Below, in pieces: positions 54,345 through 64,000 of a DNA stretch of 64,000 nucleotides. Source of the DNA: Echinostoma caproni. Taxonomy: Eukaryota > Platyhelminthes > Trematoda > Plagiorchiida > Echinostomatidae. The notes beneath the pieces are model-generated. The model did not search any database. It was not told the DNA's origin and was given only the letters and a program-made list of their open reading frames with translations. The first letter of the stretch is position 1; each line of letters starts with the position of its first letter. The DNA is taken from positions 245,413 through 309,412 of the forward strand of contig UZAN01039373.1 of assembly GCA_900618425.1 (NCBI GenBank). Reading direction: 5' to 3'. The position numbers and the translations under genes were made by a program.

Positions 54345-57300
54345 ACTCGAGAATGCTCAAAATAGGACCAAGGGTGAAAAGTTGTAAACATCAATTAAGA
54401 ACTTGTTAGTAGTGTACCTGCAGCAATTGACTTCTAACCGTAACGTGAGTATGCACGAATACACGCCAAGTTAAATGGCGCGGCAAACACTGTAGGATAT
54501 AGGTGTTAATGCACATAACTAAATACATTTATAGCAAAATTACCCATTTAATCTGAGAAAAAGATCACTAGATTTGCATTTATATCAGCCCATTAGGAGT
54601 ACAGTTTCAATAATAAAGGATGATACTGGAGACGTTGGTTTACTGAGGGCATCATACTTTTTTCATGAGCTTTTTAATAATTGAGTTTCTTTTCTATTTT
54701 GAATTTTCATTTTTTTGGAATAACAATCAGTTTGCGTTCTGCGTAGACAAAGTGGAGAGTGATGCTTGCGTGGTTAGAGAACAGTGACATGAAGAATAAG
54801 ATTTCGAACAACATCATCACCGCACAATCCCGAATTCTGTATTTGTCTTGTACTGTATTTGATTAAACATAACCCTTGGTTGAAGTTTGATTTTAAGTGG
54901 ATTGGTTCTATAACTGCAAGCAATAACGTTAATCAGCTCTTTGTTCATTTACCTTGAATGCATTGAATTTGTTGCTGATGATCCAGCCAAATCAATAAAT
55001 GTTTTTGCGAGAGGTTTCCACATTAGGTCTCTCATCGATTTTCTCGTCGAGAATTAAACATTGTCTGTAGGACAATCAATAAAGAATCCCTTTTATTTGT
55101 CGCGCTCGGCTGATAACTTTTGTTTACGATGATTTTACTAATTTATTGGAAGCCGATTTTATTTCCCAATCAGCAAAACTCATGAATCGTGACAAATTCA
55201 GCAGCGCCATAGTTGAAAGAATGCAACAAATTGCGCGCTATTCGCTAATTTATTTATCAATTAGACTATCTAATTTCTCATTGCTTCTGTGGCAAACACA
55301 TGATGAATGAATTCTTTTCCAATTGTCCCACATGTTTAGGTTGCTGGATATTTGTTTTTCTTTTGTAGGAATTCAAAAGATATTGCTCGCCTCGATATTT
55401 CCCACATAAGTGTCTCTCAGACGCCTCATCAGCCACTCCCACCTGTTGCTTGTTCATTGATAGTGCTCAGCAGAGGTCCTACAATCACGGACGGAATAGG
55501 CAACACCTATTCATTGACTTCTTACCTAGGGTTGCTTTTCAGCGCCAAACAAAGACGTGTTTAAAATATTGGGGAAAATCACTTATCAGTCCAAACCAAG
55601 CAGCATCTGATTCTTCAGCTATCGATTCCTAATGGTCTTGTTTTACCGAATGTATTCCGAAGGTTCAAAAGAGCCTGGTACTCATTTCTATCAAAAATTG
55701 ATACCATTGGTAGACGTATATTTTCTGATTGCATTTTTCAGCTGGTACAAAAATAACGCTTGAATTGTGTTTGGAGTTGAACACTTGAATTTGATCAGTG
55801 CAAAACCTGCCTAGTTCTTGAAAAATTAATTCTTCGGAAGAAAACAATCACTCTGTAAGTGCTTCTATCTCACCATATCCAGTTTCCGGAATATATTGTT
55901 GATTTCATCCTTCAATTTTCTCCGATATTTATCTGCTGTTTACTAGAAGGTTCATGTTCAAGCAATACACCATTTTTTACATCTGCTAATATCTAAATTT
56001 ATTTCGTAAATTTGTCTTGCTCAGAACATAAAAAGACATTTTGTTCTGAAAACTCAAGATTCATTTGAAAAACCCGAGGTAATACATAACTGACGTGGGT
56101 TGCAATCCACAATACAAAATAGATTTCAGTTAACTACATCTATATGCTCATATATAAATGACGTGTTTAAACTCTATTCTTACACAACATTGGTTAAATT
56201 TGTATTTGACTTTCAAATCGTTGATCGTTTTGAGTGCATTCGGATCGTGTAACTTCATGCTGACTATTGCGTTTTAAATTGCACTCCCTGTTGGTTCCCT
56301 TATCTGACTTTCACGTTTACTGTCTGAATTGATTGTTTATTCCCCGATCTGTTAGCCAGAACGTGAGTGCAGGTTGATCTCGCACACTATTAGTTTGCAG
56401 TCCCAGGCGTCAGGGCCTATCAATAGTTCCGATCAATTGAATTTGACTTAAGACGACGTTCACTCAGAATGCAGTGATAACCAGCATAAAATGATAGTAA
56501 TTTAAAATAACCTTGAAGTGGATAATGTGTTTGTGTTCTTGTTTGGGACGATTCAGTCCATTTGAAATCAAAAACATGCAAGAGGATAGTATACTAATGT
56601 AACGAGATCACGCTTGCTTCCATGATTTTGAGCGTAAACTTGTAAGAATAAAACAGTTGGAGACAGACGCCACGGCGAAATCTCCAAGCTCAGGACTGGG
56701 GGGAGAATTCTGTAGCTTTTGATTAACTTTTCCTATAACCATTTATGGACTCATCACATGATTCATCAATTTATTCGCCTTCAGACTACGGGGTATGCTT
56801 AAGGTGATCACGTTTTGTATATACCAATAATGCATTTGATATTTACTGCTGTTTATTGCTTTTGAAAATGCCGTGAGAAATTTGTCGTTAAATTTGGAAC
56901 TTATTGAAAATATTGTATATGCATTCAGTATTTTTTAGCAGGATACCAGAATAACCTTTACAGTTCCATCACTGAAAACTCGATTAGCTTTCCATATCAG
57001 CTACTTTATTTGAATCTATTTGGACTGCTCAGCATGGTTCAAAACATTTATTTGTTGTCGTTTATAACACTCGTAGATTACCATCCTTTTGTAGAAGACA
57101 GTCAAGCTCCAAGTTCAATGAAGCGGAATAATTACGGACAGTCCTTGCCCCATCACTCCTGGAAGTTGACTGATGAGCCCCGAATCATACATGCATCAAC
57201 TGATGCTACATTTTCCGGGACCGATGCACGCCGCTTCTAAGGTTTGACTGTACGGAGAGTTGTGTGTTTCAAACCTACCACCGTTGTTCCATTGATTTGT

Positions 57301-57600
57301 ATTTTCTGGCCACATTCCGGATAACCACTTGGTAGTTTTTGAAGAATACTTTCAATAATATTTTTTGAGCATTGAAATCCGCTGGGTAAAAGAACCTGCT
57401 GTTCGATAAACTGATCAACTAAACCCTTACATTTATACAAGTAGAGCATTCAATATCGTTTGATCTAGTGTGAGGTGAATTTTATTACCCTATGCAAAAA
57501 GCGATCCTATGTGCGTCAGAAAATTGATTGAGCTTTCCGTTGGTTACGACGTTCTTCTAGTTACCACCCTCGTATCGATTGGTCGCTTGGCGACTGGCTA
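54345..57600. other. Long stretch without a recognised gene
   Basis: About 3.2 kb of AT-rich sequence. Plus-strand frames at 55352-55564 and 57010-57240 (70-76 codons) have no recognised domain. Confidence 0.4.
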
Positions 57601-57799
57601 TAATAGAAATAATGATAATAATGCTTCGCATTACACAGTGGGGTTAAGCTGATTGATCTCAATTACTTCGGCCGTGCGCAGAAGGATAAAGCGTGCTGGT
57701 TTAGATGATAACTGTGAAATACAAAAAAACAGTTCTGAACGCTTGACTTACGTCCACTTGGTGATTACTTCCTAGTAGGTGTAGGCATATCGCATTTTT

Positions 57800-57900
57800 C
57801 GCTGAACTCGTTTACCCGCGTCCAAACGAATGCAGGTGTTGTTCCTTTATTCTCTTGGAAAATTGTTTTGTTGTCCGGCCTACGTAGCTCGTCTCCTCCC
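57800..57900 (-). pseudogene. GIY-YIG endonuclease core of the Penelope element
   Basis: SYVGRTTKQFSKRIKEQH reads without interruption and keeps the Y-V/I-G-R-T motif and the basic helix R..EH-like end (KEQH). It lies C-terminal to RT, the normal domain order in Penelope elements. Confidence 0.7.
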
Positions 57901-58258
57901 TCCCAAGAGCAAATAAACAAGTATATATACTTGGATGTGACCTAAGGAGATAAGCTATATCTGAGATGGAAAAGAATTACTGTTGATGTGGAGACATTGA
58001 TGCCTAATGCTGCTATAGTGAGTGTTCAAATTAACGTTTGGTTTACCGCTGGTGTTACCCAGTCCACCGTCTTGTTTCTCTTGTACTGGAATTGTGGGTA
58101 CTGCTGTTTTCTTCCTATTTTATTCACTTTGTATCTGTTAAATGTTTCATGAGGAAGCGATCCGGATAGCCATTATCCCGTAATGTGCTTCTTATTTATT
58201 TCATTTTGTCGATTAGGGTGTCCGGAGTGCAGATTCTCTTTGCTCTTTTCTCTAGGCA

Positions 58259-58625
58259 GTGCACCAAGATTTGTTTCCTTTAATTGGTACGAATATATTG
58301 AAAATAATGTATTGTCCTGTCCATGTTGGTTTTCCTGTGCACGTTTCGGCGGATAGATTCATTCCACGGATTAAAGATTCCAGAAACGGGATGCAGTCGT
58401 TTGTTACTTTTTCTATAGTAAAACTTATGGATCGATCAGCATTTTTAAACGATGTCAGTGTTCCATCCAGATCACCATATTCTTTTCCATTGGTAACAAG
58501 GAATATATCATAAATGTACCTTCAGTAAATTTTTAAATCCTCTATGATCGATCGGTGACTGGTGTTATCTAACTTCCCTATAGCTACTCCATCGGTTTGT
58601 CTGTGCATACGATTGTTGAGAATGA
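58259..58625 (-). pseudogene. Penelope RT palm region, catalytic residue lost
   Basis: Minus-strand frame holding FILNNRMHRQTDGVAIG, a join to GKLDNTSHRSIIEDLKIY, RYIYDIFLVTNGKEYG and GTLTSFKNADRSISFTIEK. About 10 residues (the MGSPLGP-type region) are missing between GVAIG and KLDN. The first Asp of motif C is Tyr. An in-frame stop precedes RYIYDIF. Confidence 0.75.
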
Positions 58626-59074
58626 ACTATACATGAAATTCCTTGGGATCATTTAGTGATTTACCACTGTCCAAATTATGATCCTTCATTAAGGTGCATA
58701 AATATTCGGTAGTTTCCTGAATCAACCCATTGTAACATGAGGACACAAGTCCGAAACTTTTTCTCGAATGATTCATAATCGTACTTGTGCTGGTCATATA
58801 ATGGTTTGTCGTTAGTGCAGGCACATTTTGATGCTGATTCGAAAGGTCATACGGGATGAGTAAGTGGGAGGGTGCGGTGAGCCCTATGTATCTGTCTTTG
58901 GGTGAGAGCAATTTTCGTTGGAGTGGTGGTGGTGATCATGATTTCGGTGAACAGTTTGAAGCCAGGTGAAGCGGAGAGCTTGAACAAGCCGCTTTTATGC
59001 GCATAGTTTTCGTGAGAACAGGAGAAAGCCTATCACCTCAACGGTGGCTAGTATGCATAAACTAACCGGGGTTA

Positions 59075-59093
59075 GGGGGGGGGGGGGGGGGGN
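59075..59093. repeat. G homopolymer ending in an unresolved base
   Basis: Eighteen G in a row followed by N, inside the Penelope element. True length is uncertain and likely limited by sequencing. Confidence 0.9.
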
Positions 59094-59299
59094 GCAGATT
59101 CTAGTCTCATTGGATGACCGGTATCCATGACCGAAAATGGTTCTTTGTATGCTCCGCGTGCCTTCTCGTATTAACCGGCTTTGGTAGTGTTCCTTCATCC
59201 GTTAGGAAAATAGCCTCATCTCGCTTTTTGAACCAATGTGAGAATGTGCCCATTGTAGCAACAACTCCTTAAATACAGGTACAGGTACGATTATGAATG

Positions 59300-60840
59300 A
59301 TTCGAAAACAACTGTTTGCCTTCGGCCTGACGGTACGTACCTCGGGCGTAGTTTGAATTAAGAAATTGTTATCGGTCTTGATTCGGTTGCTTCACAGGAA
59401 GGGAAATATTCAAGAATGCTAATTAGTAGAGTTTTACTGTTTCACTCATGAAATATTTCAAGATATTTCAAAGTACCAGACGCTCACTGACCTCGACCAG
59501 TCACTGACAACCAACCGCCTTTTTTTGTTCAAAAGTGTCCAAAGGTTTTATTTTGTGGAATTTCTTCCGTACGGCTGCGATTAATCTTTGTTTCAGTTTT
59601 GATCCCTTCTACTTTTTTGTTGGAAAACGACACCCGGTTAGGTACCACTGTGGTGTCAGTCCGTGCCTGGAGTAGGTTCAAAGTGGCATCCAGTGTGACA
59701 GGTGCATGGTACCCCCAAAGATGTTGCAAATTGTCTAAGCAAAACCAGTTGCTTCTCTCTCTAAAATGGATATATAGTCATTGCCGATCTCTGGCAGAGC
59801 AGTGTTTCCGCAGTGTACAGACAAGAGGGTAGACGGAATAATTCATTTAGGACATCAGAAATATCCGTTCTTACTGCGAAGACCGAGGCACTACAAAATG
59901 AGCTGAAAATGACAAAGCAAATCCAGCAAGTGGTTATGTAGAACTAAACATGCTATGCTGCACATCATCCCAGAGCCTATCATACAGGATACCAAGGTTA
60001 AGCATAAGGCTAACCGGAAACATATTCAACATGTGTTTCGGTTGGCCGGCCTTCTTCCTACAATGCCTTAAGTGAGAAGTCACCGTGATGATCTATGGAG
60101 GTAACTAAAAGCGCAACAAATGAGACCCCTACTGGTGTTACTTAGTACTATTTATCCTCAGGATCTGGTGCTACCAAACGCCACCAGAATAGAGACGAAC
60201 TCCAGGAAAACTATTAAATTACCTTCAAATGACAGCACAGTAAACAAAGCCATCACCAAAGGACTCATAAGGATAGAGAACATGAAGTTTAAAGAACTCC
60301 AGCTAAATAGTTAAAATGCCTAACAGAATCAGATTGTTGAGAAACCCGAGTATCGTCTGTTTAAGCAAAAGATAAGTTAGGTGGTCACGCGTCTGGCTAT
60401 CTCACTGCTAAGTAGATCCACACCATGGATTGTGAAGCTGAGTAGGGAAGCCGAAAAATGGCATACTAAAACATAGGTGGCCGGTGGTGATCAATCCCAA
60501 GGTTGACCAAAACAAGGAGGCAGGGAGTAAGCCAGAAGCCAGTCGAGCCACGAGGGGTAAAATCTCTGTAGATGAAATATCGACAGGAAACTGTACAATC
60601 ATTCTGGCTAGAACATCAAATTGAGGAACCAGCCGAACGAGGTGAATTCCATCCCACCATAGAAATGAATCTGCAGACAACAGAGCAAGAGAATAACATG
60701 GATTAGTATAATTTGGAAGGTGTATGAACGGTTCTCACGGTCATCGGCTACCAACAACTCTGCCCTGTTACCCTGCAGGTCACACTTGGTTGTACAAGAA
60801 TTAGAGATGCACCCTCGAACAAAAGCCGAGCCACGCTGGG
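59300..60840. other. No gene securely recognised; possible 5' part of the RTE element
   Basis: More GC-rich than the rest of the window from about 60.4 kb on. Part may be the 5' UTR of the RTE-like LINE that follows. Open frames on both strands (for example 59529-59729 minus, 60120-60314 plus, 60408-60680 minus) have no recognised domain. Confidence 0.35.
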
Positions 60841-61039
60841 GACGTCACTTAGTACCCTTTTCCCAAGTTTCTTCATGGATCGTCTTACAATGGTGCATCA
60901 CATTCATGCTACGGAGTTCCCGGGAAGTGACGCGCCCTGTGCTCTCTCAGTGGCTGGGGTGACAAATGAGCAAACCGGAAACCTAAACCATTTATGCACA
61001 AGATCCAGCATCCATGTAGCCTGCCGGAAAGTAAGAACA

Positions 61040-61800
61040 TTGCTAGGCATAGGAAGCCAGTTTATCACGATGAAATCACTGCACAACTGCAAGGTAGACA
61101 TCTGTTGTCTACTCGAAGTCCGACTACATAACTGTGGCACAAAATGAATGAACGTATCACATAGCAACGCAACCTACCGTTTATACCACAGCGGCCTAAC
61201 TGACGACTCTGGCAGCAATCGCCGTGAGTGGCCGGGCCAAAAATGCCATGATCTCTTGGGAACCAATCTCTTCCAGGATTGTCTTAGCGCGCTTCAGGAG
61301 GAAGCCCTTTAACTTGATTGCCATCGCTGTACATGCTCCAATGTTACATTTGGAAGAGCCCATCAAAGACGACTTCTACAACCAAGTTCAAGACGCAGTG
61401 AACCGCAGTTCGAGACGCGACATCTTCGTTATTGCAGGAGACTGAAATGCACGCACTGGTCCATCAGAGAAACATAATCTCCATGTTCTAGGAAAGTTTG
61501 GCCTTGGTCAACGTCGCAAAATTGGCGAATGCCTAGTCACATATGCTAACCTTAACTGGCTGGTAGTGGCCAACACTCGCTTTGAGCACCCCAGAAAACA
61601 CTTTTCCCGTGGTGCTCAAATGATGGTTGAACTGCACACCAGATTCATTATAGTTTGATACCTGCTCGCTGGGCCTCTTCGGTAGAAGACTGCAGTTCCT
61701 ATTGCGGCACAGAAACTGGAAACAGGAACGGTAAAGACTATACCCTTGTTCGCACCCACTTCAACATCCACCTGACTACTCGCCGGAAGACCTGTTTCCT
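61040..61800 (+). pseudogene. RTE endonuclease, frameshifted
   Basis: Catalytic landmarks: the V.ICCL.EVR step (E of the APE family), HAPM-like (VHAPT in family), and GD-stop-NARTG where W of GDWN is replaced by a stop at 61441-61443, then ANTRFEHPR. The final RAD..SDH-like part is not readable, although DYTLVRTHFNIHL near 61.74 kb corresponds to its end. Frames change at least three times. Confidence 0.75.
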
Positions 61801-61821
61801 GGCAAATTCAACGTCACGCTC

Positions 61822-62118
61822 TTGAAACGACCTGAGAGAGGGCAGGCGCTGCTGGACGCAATCGCTTCCAGCATAGCCGAAACTTTCTTTAATGACTCAA
61901 CTGTAGACGCACAGTGGTCTACGCTGAAAACTTCCATCAGAGAATCAGCGCGGGGGCACTTAGGTGGGATTCTTCGTCCCGATAGAGAATGGATCTCCGA
62001 GTATACACTGCAGTTGTTTGCAAAGGCTCGAGATGCGCGGCTGATCAAGTCTGCTGAATTTCGTATTCTTCGTCGGCAAGCCACATTCTCCGCCAAGAGT
62101 GACCGTAAACAATATTAG
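61822..62118 (+). pseudogene. RTE linker between endonuclease and RT
   Basis: 98-codon open frame: LLKRPERGQALLDAIASSIAETFF, DAQWSTLKTSIRESARGHLG, DREWISEYTLQLFAKARDAR and SDRKQY. A W.-.lk..i..sA...lG pattern followed by .W.s..t..L...+..aR.. is typical of the region before RT in RTE-type LINEs. It runs to a stop at 62116; the same element continues in the next frame up to the gap. Confidence 0.7.
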
Positions 62119-62200
62119 AAGGTGATGGCAGAAAGCATGGAGGCTGCAACTGTCACGGTGAACTTTGGTGAGCTATTCCGTCTTATTCGTGTCGCAGCAG

Positions 62201-62960
62201 NNNNNNNNNNNNNNNNNNNNNNNNNNNNNNNNNNNNNNNNNNNNNNNNNNNNNNNNNNNNNNNNNNNNNNNNNNNNNNNNNNNNNNNNNNNNNNNNNNNN
62301 NNNNNNNNNNNNNNNNNNNNNNNNNNNNNNNNNNNNNNNNNNNNNNNNNNNNNNNNNNNNNNNNNNNNNNNNNNNNNNNNNNNNNNNNNNNNNNNNNNNN
62401 NNNNNNNNNNNNNNNNNNNNNNNNNNNNNNNNNNNNNNNNNNNNNNNNNNNNNNNNNNNNNNNNNNNNNNNNNNNNNNNNNNNNNNNNNNNNNNNNNNNN
62501 NNNNNNNNNNNNNNNNNNNNNNNNNNNNNNNNNNNNNNNNNNNNNNNNNNNNNNNNNNNNNNNNNNNNNNNNNNNNNNNNNNNNNNNNNNNNNNNNNNNN
62601 NNNNNNNNNNNNNNNNNNNNNNNNNNNNNNNNNNNNNNNNNNNNNNNNNNNNNNNNNNNNNNNNNNNNNNNNNNNNNNNNNNNNNNNNNNNNNNNNNNNN
62701 NNNNNNNNNNNNNNNNNNNNNNNNNNNNNNNNNNNNNNNNNNNNNNNNNNNNNNNNNNNNNNNNNNNNNNNNNNNNNNNNNNNNNNNNNNNNNNNNNNNN
62801 NNNNNNNNNNNNNNNNNNNNNNNNNNNNNNNNNNNNNNNNNNNNNNNNNNNNNNNNNNNNNNNNNNNNNNNNNNNNNNNNNNNNNNNNNNNNNNNNNNNN
62901 NNNNNNNNNNNNNNNNNNNNNNNNNNNNNNNNNNNNNNNNNNNNNNNNNNNNNNNNNNNN
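62201..62960. other. Assembly gap (760 N)
   Basis: A run of N within the RTE-like element. It hides the start of RT. Long frames through the N run are artefacts. Confidence 1.
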
Positions 62961-64000
62961 TTAAAGCATGCTTACCAACTCTGATTGATCCGCTGCATTC
63001 TCTTTTCCGTACCATTTGGGAAAGGAAAGTTCTTCCAAAAGACTGGACGGCTTAAATTTTAGTCCCAGTCCCAAAAACGGGTGATAGATCTAGATGCGAA
63101 AATTACAGGGGTATTAGCCTGATTGATATTGCGGCTGCATTGTTTGCAGTGATATGCTTAATCGCTTCGAAGTCGTCACAGGTACCCGCACTTGCCCGAA
63201 CTAAGGGGATTTCGCAGCAGAAGAGGCTGNCCACTGCATGTTTCATTGACTTCCGCTCTGCGTTTGACTCTCTCGAGAGATTCCTTGAGGTGCACATTGC
63301 GGTCCGATGGGATGCCTGATAAGTTCGGCAGGCTTTCAAATTCATGCTATTCAGGAACCCGGGCATGCGTCCGTACCAATGAAGAAAAATTGGATGAGTT
63401 TACCCTAAGCTCTGGAGGTGGGCAAGGTTGTCCCCTATCGCCGGTGTTATTCAATTACATCGTAGAGTGGATAATGCGACAAGCACTCTTTGACTATCCT
63501 GGAGTACAGCTTGGCCCAGATACATGGATTGCAGACCACAAGTTTGTGGATGATGTTGTTGTCCTCGGAGACAGCATGGACAACCTTCAACCTGTTGTCA
63601 GTCGTATAAATCAGTTTGCCAAATTCATTGGGATTGAGATGAACACGTTGAAAACGAAGACATTTCCGACCGAAAATTCTACCATGACACAACCCCTCTT
63701 GATTAACGGAGAGCTCGTCGAATCAACCGAATTTTTCAAGTATCTTTGCTCTACGACAAGACCAAATGGCCAGGCTAAAGATGAAATCCAACTCCATGTA
63801 GATAGAGCTAGAAGAGCCTTCCTACAACTCCTCAAACCGTTGTGGAATCGATGCGAAATAAGCTTAAGCACTAAGCTTCAGGTTTATTAGGCTTCCATCC
63901 ACCCCATCCTCACTTATATTTGTTAAACTTGGCAGCTAGGAGTACAAGATACAAGGGAGCTTGAAGTCTTTGATCATTAGTGTTCATACCGCATCTTGAA
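62961..64000 (+). pseudogene. RTE reverse transcriptase, partly intact
   Basis: After the gap: LPTLIDPLHSLFRTIW, LPKDWT, a stop, LVPVPKTGDRS and CENYRGISLIDIAA (the PKKGD...NYRGI block), FIDFRSAFDSL (motif A) in a shifted frame near 63.25 kb. A 232-codon frame ending at 63890 then carries GGGQGCPLSPVLFNYIVEWIM (motif B), FVDDVVVLGDS (motif C, Asp pair at 63549-63554), LKTKTFPTE, INGELVESTEFFKYL and RPNGQAKDEI. It then runs into stops (VY-stop-ASIHPILTY). Motif C reads FVDD where FADD is usual. One ambiguous base lies at 63230. Confidence 0.85.

Larger units (their letters stand above)
57640..59260 (-). mobile_element. Penelope-like retroelement, RT plus GIY-YIG, degenerate
   Basis: Reading leftwards from about 59.25 kb: a FSHWFKKRDEAIFLTDEG stretch, a frame from 58911 to 58627 (ending GLIQETTEYLCTLM and NDPKEFHV), FILNNRMHRQTDGVAIG (the Q.DGVAMG..LGP block, deleted after G), GKLDN, RYIYDIFLVTNG (motif C), FTIEKVTNDCIPFLESL, TGKPTWTGQYI.FN.FVPI, and a GIY-YIG endonuclease core SYVGRTTKQFSKRIKEQH near 57.85 kb. 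The order is that of a Penelope-like element with RT and endonuclease. Motif C reads YIYDIF where Y.DDIF is expected, so a catalytic Asp is lost. Several stops and frameshifts are present. Confidence 0.85.
60850..64000 (+). mobile_element. RTE-like non-LTR retrotransposon, degenerate, open at the right edge
   Basis: Endonuclease sequence in shifting frames is followed by a linker, a 760-base gap and an RT. The endonuclease holds RTLLGIGSQ and VDICCL.EVRL near 61.04-61.12 kb, YHSGLTDDSG near 61.19 kb, a WEPISSRIVLARFR block, GD.NARTG near 61.44 kb and TRFEHPRKH near 61.57 kb. The RT is described separately. The block order and text are those of RTE-clade elements. Stops and frameshifts (for example GD-stop-NARTG) show it is dead. 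The RT continues past 64000. Confidence 0.85.

Noticed and set aside
55410..55440. Minus-strand CTGATGAGG as a hammerhead
   Set aside because: GAGAC is close by but the stem arms do not pair and no tRNA-like head is present.
57165..57205. CTGATGAG-type motif as another hammerhead
   Set aside because: No stem II pairing, no GAAAC and no matching stem I arm follow it.
62122..63055. Very long reading frames on both strands at 62.1-63.0 kb
   Set aside because: They consist almost wholly of unresolved bases in the assembly gap and carry no information.
1..64000. CRISPR arrays, rRNA genes, bacterial operons
   Set aside because: None seen. Composition, repeats and splice-like signals all indicate animal nuclear DNA.

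Overview
The window looks like intergenic or intronic DNA of a parasitic flatworm, most likely a trematode and plausibly a schistosomatid blood fluke. The DNA is AT-rich. There is no bacterial-style gene packing and no long intact host gene. The repeat mix is typical of flukes: CR1-like and RTE-like LINEs, Penelope-like elements, a Ty3/gypsy LTR element, and short tRNA-headed repeats carrying a hammerhead-ribozyme motif, as in the Sm-alpha class of schistosome SINEs. The organism call is inference from repeat content, since no marker gene is present.

Layout. Bases 1-165 hold the C-terminal end of one CR1-like LINE, and 1.15-3.79 kb hold a nearly full but frameshifted CR1-like LINE (endonuclease, then reverse transcriptase with FADD). 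At 5.51-5.97 kb two hammerhead SINEs sit head to head. From 6 to 16 kb little is recognisable apart from candidate exons at 7.6-8.0 kb (-) and 12.6-13.1 kb (-). Penelope fragments lie at 16.3-16.7 and 19.5-20.1 kb. Between them, at 18.1-18.7 kb (-), is the best host-gene candidate: two open frames joined in frame by a 40-base GT-AG intron. tRNA-like and hammerhead-like repeats recur at 17.9, 20.4, 20.6-20.8, 24.7, 27.2 and 28.1 kb. Candidate exons follow on the + strand at 26.4-29.0 and 33.1-36.5 kb, including a phase-compatible pair ending before an AATAAA.

The second half has a minus-strand hammerhead SINE (37.6 kb), a Penelope fragment (37.9 kb), and a complete but degenerate Ty3/gypsy provirus on the minus strand at 38.86-42.60 kb, with both LTRs, gag, zinc knuckle, protease, truncated RT, RNase H and integrase. 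A tRNA-headed SINE lies at 48.7 kb. A 25-base hairpin is duplicated in tandem at 51.1 kb, and a GC-rich stretch at 54.2 kb can fold into a strong two-stem RNA. The most complete Penelope-like element (RT plus GIY-YIG, minus strand) is at 57.6-59.3 kb. An RTE-like LINE runs from about 60.85 kb off the right edge and is interrupted by a 760-base assembly gap.

Nothing here forms an operon or a shared pathway. The mobile elements are independent insertions, all visibly damaged. The candidate exons may belong to one or more host genes with long introns, but their products were not recognised. No wholly new system is evident. The points most worth checking are the hammerhead SINE family, the folded RNA at 54.2 kb and the 40-base-intron gene.
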